Of a DNA stretch of 64,000 bases, positions 47,454 to 58,093 are shown one piece after another (position 1 is the stretch's first letter; the number at the start of each line of letters is the position of its first letter). The stretch is from Pseudomonas aylmerensis (GTDB lineage Bacteria > Pseudomonadota > Gammaproteobacteria > Pseudomonadales > Pseudomonadaceae). The notes below the pieces were generated by a model that was given only the letters and a program-made list of their open reading frames with translations, searched no databases and had not been told where the DNA came from. The position numbers were made by a program, and so were the translations under genes. The stretch is from contig NZ_MAUE01000048.1 in assembly GCF_001702265.1 (NCBI RefSeq), forward strand, positions 186,001 through 250,000, read 5' to 3'.

Positions 47454-48893
47454 TCAACTCTCGCTGGCCACCCCGGTCTTGCGCCGTGGGATGCCCAGGC
47501 GCTGGCGCCGTTCCCACAGGCACTTGCGGCTCACGCCCAGCTTGCGTGCCAGTTCGGTTTCGGTCATGTGGTCCTGGTGCTCAAGGACGAAATGCTGGAA
47601 GTAGTCTTCCAGTGACAAATCCTCCGTCGGCTCGTGGCTGGTATTGCTACCGCCGCCCTGTTGTGGGGCCAGGCCGATGAAGTCGTCATCCTCAAGGTCA
47701 CTGAGCTCGATATCGATGCCCAGCAGCTCGGCGGAAATCTCCGGGCTCTCCGACAGGATCACCGCACGTTCGACCGCATTCTCCAGTTCACGCACGTTAC
47801 CCGGCCACGAGTAATGCCGAATGGCCTGTTCGGCATCCGGGGCGAACTTGAGGTCGGTACGGTTGATGCGGGCGCTCTGGCGCAGCAGGAACGCGTTGGC
47901 GATCTCGTTGACGTCGGCGCCACGCTCGCGCAGGGCCGGCAGCTTGAGGGCGATCACGTGCAAGCGGTAATACAAGTCTTCACGGAACTGGCCGATCTTG
48001 GCCAGGCTCTTTAGGTCACGGTGCGTGGCTGCGATCAGGCGCACATCCACCTTCTGCGATTGCACCGAACCGACGCGGCGAATCTCGCCTTCCTGCAGCA
48101 CGCGCAGCAGACGCGCCTGGGCTTCCAGGGGCAGCTCACCGATTTCATCGAGGAACAATGTGCCGCCGTCCGCGGCTTCGACCAAACCTGCACGGCCGGC
48201 GCTGGCGCCGGTAAACGCGCCTTTCTCGTGGCCGAACAGCTCGGACTCGATCAGCGATTCGGGGATCGCCGCGCAGTTCACCGAGATCATCGGTGCCTTG
48301 GCGCGCTTGGAGAGGTTGTGCAGGGCGCGGGCTACCAGTTCTTTACCGGTACCCGACTCGCCCTGGATCAGTACATTGGAATCAGTCGGCGCGACCTTGC
48401 GGATCTTGCTGTACAGGTCCTGCATCGGTGGGCAGGAGCCGATGATGCCGATCTCGCCGTTACTGTTGTCGACGCCCGGCTTGTCGGCGCCGTTGGCCGC
48501 TTTACCGGCGGGGCGCTGTTCGGCAGGAGCGCTGCTGGCCGACTGGCGGTCACGCAGGATGCGGGCCACGGCCTGGAGCATTTCATCGTGGTCGAAAGGC
48601 TTGGCGATGTAGTCCACCGCGCCCATCTTCATGGAGTCCACCGCCGAGCGCAGGCTGGCGTAGCTGGTCATGATCAGCACCGGGGTGCCCTGGCCAAGCT
48701 TGATCAACTCGGTGCCAGGCGCGCCCGGCAGGCGCAGGTCACTGACAATCAGGTCGAACGTGGGAATGCTGAACCGCTCCTGGGCTTCCTGCACCGAGCC
48801 GGCTTCGCTGACCTGGTACTGATTACGTTCAAGCAGGCGACGCAAGGCAGAGCGGATAATGGTTTCGTCTTCGACGATCAAAATGTGCGGCAT
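47454..48893 (-). CDS. cbrB: Sigma-54 response regulator CbrB
   Basis: A 479-residue NtrC-family activator for carbon/nitrogen balance. Receiver domain 1-115 with phospho-acceptor D52 (SDLRLPG); AAA+ domain about 148-385 with Walker A GESGTGKE (178-185), the sigma-54 contact GAFTGA (225-230) and [14 protein letters not shown]-terminal Fis-type helix-turn-helix ([20 protein letters not shown]). It activates crcZ, whose sigma-54 promoter lies just downstream. The gene starts 22 bp after cbrA. Confidence 0.97.
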   Translation of the reverse strand: MPHILIVEDETIIRSALRRLLERNQYQVSEAGSVQEAQERFSIPTFDLIVSDLRLPGAPGTELIKLGQGTPVLIMTSYASLRSAVDSMKMGAVDYIAKPFDHDEMLQAVARILRDRQSASSAPAEQRPAGKAANGADKPGVDNSNGEIGIIGSCPPMQDLYSKIRKVAPTDSNVLIQGESGTGKELVARALHNLSKRAKAPMISVNCAAIPESLIESELFGHEKGAFTGASAGRAGLVEAADGGTLFLDEIGELPLEAQARLLRVLQEGEIRRVGSVQSQKVDVRLIAATHRDLKSLAKIGQFREDLYYRLHVIALKLPALRERGADVNEIANAFLLRQSARINRTDLKFAPDAEQAIRHYSWPGNVRELENAVERAVILSESPEISAELLGIDIELSDLEDDDFIGLAPQQGGGSNTSHEPTEDLSLEDYFQHFVLEHQDHMTETELARKLGVSRKCLWERRQRLGIPRRKTGVASES

Positions 48894-48915
48894 TGATTCA
48901 ATTCTCTCGACGGTC

Positions 48916-51864
48916 TCAGTTCACAGCGGACGTCGCTTCGACATGACGCGGCAAGGTCACCCGAATACGGGTGCCGCGTTGGCTTTCGGTGTCAGCCGGG
49001 CTGTCGATGGTGATTTGTCCATAATGCTCTTCAACGATGGAATAGACCAGTGCAAGGCCCAGACCGGTACCTTCACCCGGATCCTTGGTGGTGAAGAAGG
49101 GTTCGAACAATCGGTCCATGATGTTCTGTGGAATGCCGCTGCCTTCATCCTCCACGATCAGGTCGACCGTGTGCTCGAAAGCCTCGCTCTTGACGCGTAC
49201 CGCGCTGTGCGGCGGCGACGCGTCACGGGCGTTGGACAGCAGGTTGATCAGCACTTGGGCCAGGCGTTGTGAGTCGCCGTCGACCCAGTGGTCGGGGTCG
49301 CACAAGTTGAAGAACTGTACTTCGAAATTACGCCGGTTCAAGGCCAGCAGCCCAATGGCATCCTGCGCCACCTCGGCCAGGCACACGGCCTCGTCCTGAT
49401 TCTGATGGGCGCCGGCATGGGCAAAGCTCATCAGCGACTGCACGATGCGCGAGACCCGCTTGGTCTGTTCGAGGATTTGCCCGCTGATCTCGGTGATTTC
49501 GCCGTCTTCCTCGCGTTCTTCGCGCAGGTTCTGCGCCAGGCAAGCGATACCGGTAATCGGATTGCCGATTTCATGGGCCACGCCTGCGGCCAGGCGACCG
49601 ATGCTGGCCAGGCGCTCGGAGTGCACCAGCTTGTCTTCGAGCATCTGCGTGTCGGTCAGGTCTTCGACCAGCAGCACCAGGCCGCTGTTGCCGGGGGCCA
49701 GCGGCTCGTCGATGGCGGCTTTGTGCAGGTTGAGCCAGCGGGTCTGGCCGTCAAGGGCCAGGTGCTGCTTGTGCAAATGCTCGTCGGGCAGGTTGATAAA
49801 GCCTTGCAGCAGTTCTTTCCACGGATCGCCCAAGGTGTTGAGGCGCGAGCCGACCACCCGTTGTGCGGCGATGCCGGTGAGTTCTTCCATGGCCTTGTTC
49901 CACATCAGGATCTCTTGATCCTTGGCCAGCGAGCACACGCCCATCGGCAGTTCCTGCAGGGTCTGGCGGTGGTAGCGACGCAGGGCATCGAGTTCGGCGG
50001 CCAGCCCGGTGAGGCGTGAGTGGTAATCCTCCAGCCGGCTCTCGATGAAATGGATGTCTTCGGTGACGTAGTTTTCGCCGCCGGCCTTGTAGGGCAAAAA
50101 GGTTTCGACGATGTCCTGGGACACGCTGGGGCCCATCAGGCCGGACAGGTTGGCTTCAATACGGTCACGCAGGCGGCGCAGGGCATACGGGCGCCGCTCG
50201 TCAAACGGCAGGTAGAGGTCGCGCAGCGCCTGCTCGACCTCCTTTTGCGCGGCCTTGGCGCCCAGCGGCTTGGCCAGTTGCGTGGCGAACTCCTGGGGCG
50301 AGGCGGCATGCAGTTCGCGGCGCTGCGGGCGGCGCACGTTGTCTACTGCGCAGGCTTCGGCGGCGCTGGTTTCTTCGGGGCTGGCGTTGGTGAACAACGA
50401 AATCAGGGTGAACATCAGCACGTTGGCCGCCAGCGAGGCAATCGCCGCCATGTGCCAGCTGGTGTCGTCCAGCACGTAGATCATGTTCAGCAGCGGGATG
50501 TAGAAGCCCTGCAGATTGCCGACCAGCGGCAGCAGCATGGTCACGAGCCACACCAGGATCCCGGCCAGCAGCCCGGCGATGAAGCCACGTCGATTGGCCG
50601 TCGGCCAGTACAGCACCGACAGCACTCCCGGCAGGAACTGCAAGGTCGCGACAAACGCGACGATGCCCAGGTTGGCGAGGTCTTGTCCGGCGCCGAGCAA
50701 CAGGTAGAACCCGTAGCCGGCCATGATGATCGCGACAATCAGCGCGCGGCGCGTCCACTTCAGCCAGCGGTAGATATTGCCTTCGGCCGGTGGCTGGTAC
50801 AGCGGCAGCACCAGGTGATTGAGCGCCATGCCCGACAGCGCCAGCGTGGTGACAATAATCAGCCCGCTGGCTGCCGACAAGCCGCCGACATACGCCAGCA
50901 GCGCCAGGGCCGGGCTGTTGGCGGCGATGCCGATGCCGAGGGTGAAGTATTCCGGATTGGTCGTTGCCCCGAGTTTGAGGCCGGCCCACAGGATCAGCGG
51001 CACCGCCAGGCTCATCAGCAGCAGGAACAGCGGCAAGCCCCAACTGGCGCTGACCAGCGAGCGCGGGTTGAGGTTCTCGGTGAAAGTCATGTGATACATG
51101 TGCGGCATCACGATGGCCGAGGCGAAGAACACCAGCAGCAGCGTGCGCCATGGACCTTCCTGCAGCGGCGTGTGCAGGGCGGCGAGGGCCGTCTGGTTTT
51201 GCAGCAGCCACAGTTCCAGCTGTTGCGGGCCATCGAACACGCCGTAGAGCGCATAAAGGCCGACACCGCCGATGGCGATCAGCTTGATCACCGACTCGAA
51301 CGCAATCGCGAACACCAGGCCTTCATGCTTCTCGCGGGTGGCGATATGGCGTGAGCCGAAGAAAATCGTGAACAGCGTGATCAGCGCGCAGAAGGCCAGG
51401 GCGACGCGGTGCTGCACGGGCTCACGGGTGAGGATGCTGATGGAGTCGGCCACTGCTTGAATCTGCAGGGCCAGCAAGGGCAGTACGCCGATCAGCATGA
51501 AAACGGTGGTCAGCGCGCCGGCCCAGGTGCTGCGAAAACGGAAGGCGAACAGGTCGGCCAATGACGACAGTTGATAGGTGCGGGTGATCTTCAGGATCGG
51601 GTAGAGCAGCACCGGCGCGAGCAAAAATGCGCCGGACACGCCCAGGTAACTGGACAGGAAGCCGTAGCCATACTGATAGGCCAGGCCCACCGTGCCATAG
51701 AACGCCCAGGCGCTGGCGTAGACGCCCAGGGACAAGGTGTAGGTCAGCGGATGGCGAATGATCGCCCGCGGAATCATTCCGCGCTCACTGATCCAGGCGA
51801 CCCCGAACAGCGCCGCCAGGTAGGCGGCGCTGATCAGCAGCATCTGGGTGAGGCTAAAGCTCAT
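48916..51864 (-). CDS. cbrA: Sensor histidine kinase CbrA with SLC5 transporter domain
   Basis: A 982-residue sensor from ATG 51862-51864; an ATG two codons earlier is an alternative. N-terminal half (about 1-500) is a sodium/solute symporter-like SLC5 domain with some 13 hydrophobic segments. Then a linker (STAC-type, about 500-600), a PAS domain (about 625-730, [20 protein letters not shown]), the His-kinase dimer region with phospho-His in [20 protein letters not shown], and the ATPase domain with [14 protein letters not shown] and [15 protein letters not shown]. In P. fluorescens and P. putida this part has been linked to histidine uptake. Overlaps cbrX by 11 bp. Confidence 0.96.
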   Translation of the reverse strand: MSFSLTQMLLISAAYLAALFGVAWISERGMIPRAIIRHPLTYTLSLGVYASAWAFYGTVGLAYQYGYGFLSSYLGVSGAFLLAPVLLYPILKITRTYQLSSLADLFAFRFRSTWAGALTTVFMLIGVLPLLALQIQAVADSISILTREPVQHRVALAFCALITLFTIFFGSRHIATREKHEGLVFAIAFESVIKLIAIGGVGLYALYGVFDGPQQLELWLLQNQTALAALHTPLQEGPWRTLLLVFFASAIVMPHMYHMTFTENLNPRSLVSASWGLPLFLLLMSLAVPLILWAGLKLGATTNPEYFTLGIGIAANSPALALLAYVGGLSAASGLIIVTTLALSGMALNHLVLPLYQPPAEGNIYRWLKWTRRALIVAIIMAGYGFYLLLGAGQDLANLGIVAFVATLQFLPGVLSVLYWPTANRRGFIAGLLAGILVWLVTMLLPLVGNLQGFYIPLLNMIYVLDDTSWHMAAIASLAANVLMFTLISLFTNASPEETSAAEACAVDNVRRPQRRELHAASPQEFATQLAKPLGAKAAQKEVEQALRDLYLPFDERRPYALRRLRDRIEANLSGLMGPSVSQDIVETFLPYKAGGENYVTEDIHFIESRLEDYHSRLTGLAAELDALRRYHRQTLQELPMGVCSLAKDQEILMWNKAMEELTGIAAQRVVGSRLNTLGDPWKELLQGFINLPDEHLHKQHLALDGQTRWLNLHKAAIDEPLAPGNSGLVLLVEDLTDTQMLEDKLVHSERLASIGRLAAGVAHEIGNPITGIACLAQNLREEREEDGEITEISGQILEQTKRVSRIVQSLMSFAHAGAHQNQDEAVCLAEVAQDAIGLLALNRRNFEVQFFNLCDPDHWVDGDSQRLAQVLINLLSNARDASPPHSAVRVKSEAFEHTVDLIVEDEGSGIPQNIMDRLFEPFFTTKDPGEGTGLGLALVYSIVEEHYGQITIDSPADTESQRGTRIRVTLPRHVEATSAVN

Positions 51865-52030
51865 CGGCATCTTTTTGGCTCTGCAGGATAAAGGTCACGA
51901 CGATCAGGATCAGCCACAGCAGATATGGGCGGTACCAGGCGCCCGTGGCGTCGATCCACCAATCCATGATGGCGGGGGAAAACAGGTAGATCCCGACGAC
52001 CAGCAGCAGGACCAATCGATAGATGTACAT
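51854..52030 (-). CDS. cbrX: Small membrane protein CbrX upstream of cbrA
   Basis: A 58-residue protein starting at ATG 52028-52030, with AGAGG 6 bp upstream; longer frames lack homology. Two hydrophobic segments (about 4-22 and 34-50): MYIYRLVLLLVVGIYLFSPA and LLWLILIVVTFIL. It ends QKDADEL, and its stop lies inside the cbrA start region, so cbrA translation is probably coupled. A small overlapping gene of this kind, cbrX, is described in pseudomonads; its role is unclear. Confidence 0.88.
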   Translation of the reverse strand: MYIYRLVLLLVVGIYLFSPAIMDWWIDATGAWYRPYLLWLILIVVTFILQSQKDADEL

Positions 52031-52092
52031 GTTGGCCTCTGATTGAAAAACTGCGGCGATGGTAACGGATGGTGGGCAAGCTGCAAGCGCCT

Positions 52093-52980
52093 TCAGCTCA
52101 ATTGCGCTTCGGCCAACGTGAGTGTGCGCGGGATGCGGCTGGCATCCCACTGCGCAATGCCCCAATCCAGCAGCTCCCGTGGGCTGGCGTGGAGCAACTC
52201 GCTGCCGGGTTGCTGGCCGAGCGCGCGCAGGGCTCTCAATAGCAAAGGCGTGGCCTGGTCAGGTGTCAACGGCGGGGAGCGATAGGATTTGCCCAATTTG
52301 TTACCGTCCGGCTGGACAATCAACGGTACGTGAAGATAGCGCGGTTGGCGCAGGCCCAGCAGCTCCTGCAGATACAACTGGCGCGGCGTGGAGTCGAGCA
52401 GGTCGGCGCCGCGCACGATATCGGTCACCCCTTGCCAGGCATCGTCGAGGACCACGGCCAATTGATAGGCGTACAGGCCGTCACGGCGGCGGATGATGAA
52501 ATCGCCTACATCGCGGCCCAAGTGCTGTCTGAATTCACCCTGAACGCGGTCAGTAAAGTGGTATTCCAGCTCAGGAACGCGCAGGCGAATGGCGGCATCT
52601 TGCTGGTCATGCCCGGCATTGCGGCACAGTCCCGGATAAATCCCGTTGTAGCCCTCCAGCTGTTTGCGCGAGCAGGTGCACGCATAGGCCAGGCCGTGGT
52701 TGAACATATCGTTCAGCACTTTGGCGTAGGCATCATGCCGCTCGCTTTGTCGGACCAATTCACCGTCCCACTCAAAGCCGTAGCTTTCCAGGGCGTGCAG
52801 GATCGCCGTTTGGGCGCCGGGCTCTTCACGTGGAGGGTCGAGGTCTTCCATGCGCATCAGCCAGCGGCCTTGGTTGGCGCGGGCGTCGAGGTAGGAGGCG
52901 AGGGCGGCGACCAGCGAGCCGAAGTGCAAATGGCCGCTGGGCGTGGGGGCGAAACGCCCGATATAAGTAGAGGCTGTCAT
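52093..52980 (-). CDS. gluQ: Glutamyl-Q tRNA(Asp) synthetase GluQ
   Basis: A 295-residue truncated glutamyl-tRNA synthetase homologue that attaches glutamate to queuosine in tRNA-Asp, without an anticodon-binding domain. HIGH-type APTPSGHLHFGSL, zinc ligands C101, C103, Y115 and C119 (ACTCSRKQLEGYNGIYPGLC), and KLGKS in place of KMSKS. Next to dksA as in many gamma-proteobacteria; the dksA terminator lies between them. Confidence 0.96.
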   Translation of the reverse strand: MTASTYIGRFAPTPSGHLHFGSLVAALASYLDARANQGRWLMRMEDLDPPREEPGAQTAILHALESYGFEWDGELVRQSERHDAYAKVLNDMFNHGLAYACTCSRKQLEGYNGIYPGLCRNAGHDQQDAAIRLRVPELEYHFTDRVQGEFRQHLGRDVGDFIIRRRDGLYAYQLAVVLDDAWQGVTDIVRGADLLDSTPRQLYLQELLGLRQPRYLHVPLIVQPDGNKLGKSYRSPPLTPDQATPLLLRALRALGQQPGSELLHASPRELLDWGIAQWDASRIPRTLTLAEAQLS

Positions 52981-53020
52981 GGGCCGGATACTACTGGAAA
53001 AGCAGTAAATTCCAGAAACA

Positions 53021-53050
53021 AAAATGGGGCGTTCGCACGCCCCATTTCTT
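53021..53050 (-). terminator. Intrinsic terminator of dksA
   Basis: AAATGGGGCG pairs with CGCCCCATTT around 6 nt; on the minus strand a T-rich tail (TTTTTGTTTC) follows. Separates dksA from gluQ. Confidence 0.85.
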
Positions 53051-53064
53051 TCAGCTCGGCGGGA

Positions 53065-53508
53065 TTACTTGCCGACCTGTTTTTCCTTGATTTCAGCCAA
53101 GGTCTTGCAGTCTACGCAGAGGTCCGCGGTAGGGCGGGCTTCCAGGCGACGAATACCGATCTCGACGCCGCAGGATTCGCACCAGCCGTATTCTTCGTCT
53201 TCGATCAGTTGCAACGTCTTGTCGATTTTCTTGATCAGCTTGCGCTCGCGATCACGGGCGCGCAGTTCGAGGGCGAACTCCTCTTCCTGGCTGGCACGGT
53301 CGGCCGGGTCCGGGAAGTTGGCGGCTTCGTCCTTCATATGGTCAACCGTGCGGTCGACTTCCTGCATCAAGTCCTGCTTCCACTTCTTCAGGATATTGGA
53401 GAAGTGCTTGCGCATGGGCTCGCTCATGTACTCCTCACCCTTCGCCTCAACATAGGGTGTGAAGCCGCTGAGGCCTGAGGATTGTTGTTGCTTTGCTTGG
53501 GTGGACAT
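53065..53508 (-). CDS. dksA: RNA polymerase-binding factor DksA
   Basis: A 147-residue cofactor that works with ppGpp in the RNA polymerase secondary channel. The ATG at 53506-53508 (MSTQAKQQQSSGLSGFTPYV) is chosen; an upstream start adds six non-family residues. Coiled coil about 30-108 with tip residues D67 and D70 (FPDPADRAS), then a zinc finger with C110, C113, C131 and C134. All four cysteines are kept, so this is the zinc form, not the Cys-poor DksA2. Confidence 0.97.
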   Translation of the reverse strand: MSTQAKQQQSSGLSGFTPYVEAKGEEYMSEPMRKHFSNILKKWKQDLMQEVDRTVDHMKDEAANFPDPADRASQEEEFALELRARDRERKLIKKIDKTLQLIEDEEYGWCESCGVEIGIRRLEARPTADLCVDCKTLAEIKEKQVGK

Positions 53509-53827
53509 GAATAGACCGCCTCTCACTCTTCTAATCCATTGCGCAGGATTGCAACGTCACCGACACCTGCCGGCCCTGCGGCTGCAAGCGGGCGAACTTA
53601 CCAGATAGATTCAGGGTGCGCCACTCCCGGTTGTCGAGGGCCATCACGCCAGGGTTGCTGACAGCAGCAGCCCGCTATGGCTGGGTATGGATCGCCCTGC
53701 GTGTTGATTTTAGTCGTTTTACAAGCGCTTGCTGGCCCATCTTGAGCGGCCGAGCAGGCAATAGAACATGTTTTACGCCAGGGGTTCGGTAGAATCCTTA
53801 TTTTGTCCTCACCGTTAAGGAAGGCTA
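53509..53827. other. Intergenic region dksA / aminotransferase
   Basis: A 319-bp divergent region. I see no gene, hairpin terminator or REP sequence. TAGAAT at 53790-53795 is a possible -10 for the rightward gene, and TAAGGAAGG at 53815-53823 is its ribosome site. The dksA promoter should also be here. Confidence 0.5.
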
Positions 53828-55000
53828 ATGGCTCAGCCCTACAGTGCGCGCAGTCGCGCCATCGAACCTTTTCATGTCATGGCGTTGCTGGCGCGAGCCA
53901 ATGAGCTGCAGGCGGCCGGCCATGATGTGATCCACCTGGAAATCGGCGAACCGGATTTCACCACCGCCGATCCAATCATCCAGGCCGGCCAGGCAGCATT
54001 GGCCAACGGCAAAACCCGCTATACGGCGGCCCGTGGCCTGCCGGAGCTGCGCGAGGCCATCAGTGGCTTCTACCAGCAGCGCTACCGCCTGGACATCGAT
54101 CCCGAGCGCATCTTGATTACCCCGGGCGGTTCCGGCGCCTTGCTGCTGGCCAGCAGCCTGTTGGTGGACCCCGGCAAGCATTGGCTGCTGGCTGACCCGG
54201 GTTACCCGTGCAACCGGCACTTCCTGCGACTGGTGGAAGGGGCCGCGCAGTTGGTGCCGGTGGGCCCCGATGTCCGTTATCAACTAACCGCCGACCTGGT
54301 TGCCAGGCATTGGGACCAGGACAGTGTGGGGGCTCTGGTGGCCTCGCCGGCCAACCCCACCGGCACAATCCTCACGCGGGATGAATTGGCAGGGCTGTCC
54401 AGTGCCATCAAGGCCCGTAACGGCCATTTGGTCGTGGACGAGATTTATCACGGCCTCACCTACGGCACCGACGCCGCCAGCGTGCTGGAGGTCGATGATG
54501 AAGCGTTTGTCCTGAATAGTTTTTCGAAGTATTTCGGCATGACCGGCTGGCGCCTGGGGTGGCTGGTGGCACCACCGGCAGCCGTCGGTGAGTTGGAGAA
54601 GTTGGCGCAGAACCTGTACATCAGCGCGCCCAGCATGGCCCAGCATGCGGCACTGGCCTGCTTTACCCCGCAAACCCTGAGCATTCTGGAAGAGCGCCGC
54701 GCCGAATTCGGCCGCCGCCGTGACTTCCTGCTGCCAGCGCTGCGCGAACTGGGTTTCGGCATCGCCGTCGAGCCGGAAGGGGCGTTCTACCTGTACGCCG
54801 ACATCAGCGCCTTCGGCGGTGATGCCTTCGCGTTCTGCCGACACTTCCTCGAAACCGAGCATGTCGCGTTTACGCCCGGCCTGGACTTCGGCCGTTATCA
54901 AGCCGGTCACCATGTGCGATTTGCCTACACGCAAAACCTTGATCGGCTACAAGAAGCGGTAGAGCGGATCGCCCGTGGCCTGCGGAGTTGGCAAGGCTGA
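53828..55000 (+). CDS. PLP-dependent class I/II aminotransferase
   Basis: A 390-residue fold-type I aminotransferase. PLP Lys is K234 in [19 protein letters not shown]. Other marks: [44 protein letters not shown] and the C-terminal Arg region [14 protein letters not shown]. Substrate unknown; similar proteins are annotated as aspartate/alanine aminotransferases. Position equals PA4722. Its TGA overlaps the sfsA ATG, so the two are co-translated. Confidence 0.92.
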   Translation: MAQPYSARSRAIEPFHVMALLARANELQAAGHDVIHLEIGEPDFTTADPIIQAGQAALANGKTRYTAARGLPELREAISGFYQQRYRLDIDPERILITPGGSGALLLASSLLVDPGKHWLLADPGYPCNRHFLRLVEGAAQLVPVGPDVRYQLTADLVARHWDQDSVGALVASPANPTGTILTRDELAGLSSAIKARNGHLVVDEIYHGLTYGTDAASVLEVDDEAFVLNSFSKYFGMTGWRLGWLVAPPAAVGELEKLAQNLYISAPSMAQHAALACFTPQTLSILEERRAEFGRRRDFLLPALRELGFGIAVEPEGAFYLYADISAFGGDAFAFCRHFLETEHVAFTPGLDFGRYQAGHHVRFAYTQNLDRLQEAVERIARGLRSWQG

Positions 55001-55710
55001 TGCGTTTTTATCCTCCCCTCGAAGAAGCGCGCCTGATTCGCCGATACAAGCGTTTTCTCACCGATATCGAGACCGTTACCGGCGAATTGCTGACCATTCA
55101 CTGCCCCAACACCGGCTCGATGCTCAATTGCATGGTCGAGGGCGGGCAGGTCTGGTTCAGCCGTTCCAATGACCCCAAGCGCAAATTGCCGGGCACTTGG
55201 GAAATCGCCGAAACGCCCCAGGGCCGCCTGGCCTGTGTCAACACCGCGCGCGCCAATCAGTTGGTCGAAGAGGCGTTGCTGGCCGGGGTGATTGTCGAGC
55301 TCAATGGCTTTACTGCATTGAAGCGCGAAGTGCCTTACGGCCAGGAGAAAAGCCGCATCGACTTTCGCCTGGATTACCCGAATGGCGCGGCCTATGTCGA
55401 GGTCAAGAGCGTGACCCTGGGTTTCGATGACACTCCCGTTGCCGCCTTCCCCGATGCAGTCACCCAGCGCGGCGCCAAGCATTTGCGCGAATTGGCGCAC
55501 CTGGCGCGTGACGGCGTGCGCGCGGTGCAGCTGTATTGCGTCAATCTCTCCGGCATTGACGCAGTGCGCCCGGCGGTGGAGATCGATGCCGCCTATGCCG
55601 CGGCCTTGCGTGAGGCAAAGGCGGCGGGCGTCGAGGTGCTGGCGTATGGCGTGAAGGTTACGCCTGAGGAAATCTTCGTTGACCGTCGACTGGAGGTGCT
55701 GCTCGACTAG
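55000..55710 (+). CDS. sfsA: SfsA (sugar fermentation stimulation protein homologue)
   Basis: A 236-residue SfsA-family protein starting at ATG 55000 ([20 protein letters not shown]), which shares one base with the preceding stop. N-terminal OB-like part with [14 protein letters not shown], then a nuclease-like core: [24 protein letters not shown] and [16 protein letters not shown]. The D..ExK arrangement resembles restriction-type nucleases, but the activity is unproven. Its stop overlaps that of the opposite Rieske gene. Confidence 0.95.
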   Translation: MRFYPPLEEARLIRRYKRFLTDIETVTGELLTIHCPNTGSMLNCMVEGGQVWFSRSNDPKRKLPGTWEIAETPQGRLACVNTARANQLVEEALLAGVIVELNGFTALKREVPYGQEKSRIDFRLDYPNGAAYVEVKSVTLGFDDTPVAAFPDAVTQRGAKHLRELAHLARDGVRAVQLYCVNLSGIDAVRPAVEIDAAYAAALREAKAAGVEVLAYGVKVTPEEIFVDRRLEVLLD

Positions 55711-56024
55711 AGTTGCACCCACAGCCCCTGTTCGTCTTCGCGGCCGGGCAGGGCGGTAAGGCTTGCGCCTGCGCAGGGTCCGGCGATGCACTCGCCGCTT
55801 TCGATCAGGAACAGCGCACCGTGGGTCGCGCACTGGATCAGGCTGGCACTGGCGTCGAGGAAGCGGTCGGGCTGCCATTCCAGCGGAATTCCGCGATGGG
55901 GGCAGCGGTTGATATAGAAGTAGGCAACACCGTCGCGGCGCACCGCCAGCAGCTTGCAGCCGTCCAGATCAAACCCCAGGCTGGAGTTGGGGGCGAGGGC
56001 GTCGGAGGGGCAGAGAAACTTCAT
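55707..56024 (-). CDS. Rieske-type [2Fe-2S] ferredoxin-like protein
   Basis: A 105-residue small soluble protein starting at ATG 56022-56024. A Rieske cluster is coordinated by C41 and H43 ([13 protein letters not shown]) and C65 and H68 ([10 protein letters not shown]), the C-x-H..C-x2-H pattern. No signal or membrane segment. Probably an electron carrier; partner unknown. Shares 4 bp (CTAG) with the sfsA stop. Its upstream region also holds a Fur-box-like sequence facing hmuT, so it could be iron-regulated (inference). Confidence 0.9.
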   Translation of the reverse strand: MKFLCPSDALAPNSSLGFDLDGCKLLAVRRDGVAYFYINRCPHRGIPLEWQPDRFLDASASLIQCATHGALFLIESGECIAGPCAGASLTALPGREDEQGLWVQL

Positions 56025-56048
56025 TTCAATCCTTAAGTGCCTTGACGT

Positions 56049-56067
56049 GCAAATGCAAACAATTATC
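56049..56067. promoter_or_regulatory. Fur box ahead of hmuT
   Basis: GCAAATGCAAACAATTATC matches the 19-bp Fur consensus at 13 positions. It lies 25 bp from the Rieske start and 114 bp from hmuT, in their shared upstream region. Confidence 0.65.
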
Positions 56068-56180
56068 AAATGCCGGCTTCGCCCGTCAGCTGACCGGGTG
56101 CTTGGTTCGATGTTCGGCAGGGGTTACCTGTCACATCACCGAGTGCTCGAAAGGCCCTGCCCTTGGAAGGAAACCCTGTT

Positions 56181-57059
56181 ATGCGCCTGAGTGCCAGCGC
56201 TATTGCGCTTGTTGTCGGACTGTTCGTCAACCAAGGGGCGCAAGCCTCTGAACTGCCTCAACGCTGGGTGAGTGCCGGTGGGGCGCTGTCGGAGTGGGTG
56301 ACGGCCCTGGGCGGTGAGTCGAAGCTGGTGGGGGTGGATACCACCAGCCAGCATCCGGAATCGCTCAAGGCGTTGCCGAGCATTGGTTATCAGCGCCAGT
56401 TGTCGGCTGAAGGCATTCTCAGCCTGCGTCCCCAGGTGCTGGTAGGGACCGACGAAATGGGGCCGCCGCCGGTGCTGGCGCAAATCCACAGCGCGGGCGT
56501 GCAGGTGGAGATGTTCTCGGCGGAACCGGACCTCCCGGCCCTCAAAGGCAATCTCCAGCACCTGGGCAAGTTGCTGGGCAACCCGGCCAAGGCCGATGAA
56601 TTGTTTACCGGATATGAGCAAGCCCTCGACCAACAGAAGCGCTGGGTTGCCAAGGCCCAGGCCACGCAAAAAGCGCCGGGTGTGTTGGTGCTGATCGGCC
56701 ACGCCGGCGGTAAATCGCTGATCGCGGGCAGGGACACTGCCGCTGACTGGGTGTTGCAGCATGCGGGCGGGCACAACCTGGCGACTCATAATGGTTACAA
56801 GCCGTTTTCGCTGGAGTCGCTGGCGGGGTTGAGCCCTGATGTGTTGGTGTTCGCTGATCGTGCCCTGACCGGCGACGCGGCACGCGCGGCGTTGTTCAAG
56901 GAGAATCCGATCCTTGCCTCGACGCCGGCGGCCAAGAATGGCCGAGTGTTTGAGCTGGACCCGACCTTGCTGGTCGGCGGCCTGGGGCCGCGTCTGCCGC
57001 AAAGCCTGGTAGAGCTGTCCGCCGGGTTCTATCCCGCCCAGGCTAAAGCCGCCCCATGA
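56181..57059 (+). CDS. hmuT: Heme ABC transporter, periplasmic binding protein
   Basis: A 292-residue binding protein starting at ATG 56181 with GGAAGGA 9 bp upstream. Signal peptide 1-22 (cut after AQA). Type III (FepB/BtuF-like) fold: RWVSAGGALSEWVTALGGES, LVGVDTTSQHPES, VLVGTDEMGPPPVL and HAGGKSLIAGRDTAADWVLQHAGG. Carries heme from the outer-membrane receptor to HmuUV; it is PhuT in P. aeruginosa. Its stop overlaps hmuU by 4 bp. Confidence 0.93.
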   Translation: MRLSASAIALVVGLFVNQGAQASELPQRWVSAGGALSEWVTALGGESKLVGVDTTSQHPESLKALPSIGYQRQLSAEGILSLRPQVLVGTDEMGPPPVLAQIHSAGVQVEMFSAEPDLPALKGNLQHLGKLLGNPAKADELFTGYEQALDQQKRWVAKAQATQKAPGVLVLIGHAGGKSLIAGRDTAADWVLQHAGGHNLATHNGYKPFSLESLAGLSPDVLVFADRALTGDAARAALFKENPILASTPAAKNGRVFELDPTLLVGGLGPRLPQSLVELSAGFYPAQAKAAP

Positions 57060-58093
57060 CCACTCTGGTTAAACCGCGAACGTTATTTATCGGGCTGACG
57101 ATACTGTGCGCCCTCGCGACTTGGCTATCCCTGGCGCTGGGGCCTGTGAGCCTGCCCTTGCTGGATACGCTGAAGGCGGCGCTGCGATTGATCGGGGTGC
57201 CGATCCAGGCGCAAGGGTTGGAGCAGGCGGAGCTGATCCTGGGGCAGATTCGTCTGCCGCGAACCTTGCTGGGGCTGGCTGTCGGCGGTGTATTGGCATT
57301 GTCGGGCGTGGCCATGCAGGGGCTGTTTCGCAACCCGCTGGCGGATCCGGGATTGGTGGGCGTTTCCAGTGGTGCGGCGCTGGGCGCAGCAGTGGCGATT
57401 GTCGGGGGTTCGTTTTTCGGCGGCTTGCCGGATGCCTTCGGGCCTTACCTGTTGTCGTTGTGTGCATTCCTCGGTGGCCTGGGGGTGACCGCGCTGGTCT
57501 ATCGACTGGGTCGGCGTAACGGCCAGACCAATGTCGCCACGATGCTGCTCGCCGGTATCGCGCTGACGGCCCTCGCGACCTCGGTGGTCGGCTTGTTCAC
57601 TTACCTGGCCGAGGACGCGACCCTGCGTACCCTTACGTTCTGGAACCTGGGCAGCCTCAATGGCGCCAGTTATTCGCGGCTGTGGCCTCTGTTGCTGGTG
57701 AGCGCTGGCGTAGCACTGTGGTTGCCGCGCCGCGCGAAGGCGCTGAATGCCTTGCTGCTGGGCGAGTCGGAAGCGAGCCACCTCGGGATCGATGTCGAGC
57801 GGCTCAAGCGCGAGTTGGTGTTCTGCACCGCGTTAGGAGTAGGCGCAGCGGTGGCCGCGGCGGGCATGATCGGCTTCGTGGGGTTGGTGGTGCCGCACCT
57901 GGTGCGCCTGTTGGCGGGGCCGGATCATCGCGTGCTGTTGCCGGCTTCGGTGTTGGCGGGCGCCAGCCTGCTGCTGTTTGCCGACCTGGTCGCGCGCCTT
58001 GCCTTGGCGCCGGCTGAATTGCCGATTGGTATTGTTACTGCATTTATCGGTGCGCCGTTTTTTCTGTACCTGTTGTTGCGGGGGCGTGCCTGA
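57056..58093 (+). CDS. hmuU: Heme ABC transporter permease
   Basis: A 345-residue FecCD/BtuC-type permease with about 9-10 hydrophobic segments. Conserved [45 protein letters not shown]-type region (visible at about 65-110), and the ATPase-contact segment [20 protein letters not shown] near 270-290. Overlaps hmuT (ATGA) and hmuV (TGATG). Confidence 0.95.
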   Translation: MTTLVKPRTLFIGLTILCALATWLSLALGPVSLPLLDTLKAALRLIGVPIQAQGLEQAELILGQIRLPRTLLGLAVGGVLALSGVAMQGLFRNPLADPGLVGVSSGAALGAAVAIVGGSFFGGLPDAFGPYLLSLCAFLGGLGVTALVYRLGRRNGQTNVATMLLAGIALTALATSVVGLFTYLAEDATLRTLTFWNLGSLNGASYSRLWPLLLVSAGVALWLPRRAKALNALLLGESEASHLGIDVERLKRELVFCTALGVGAAVAAAGMIGFVGLVVPHLVRLLAGPDHRVLLPASVLAGASLLLFADLVARLALAPAELPIGIVTAFIGAPFFLYLLLRGRA

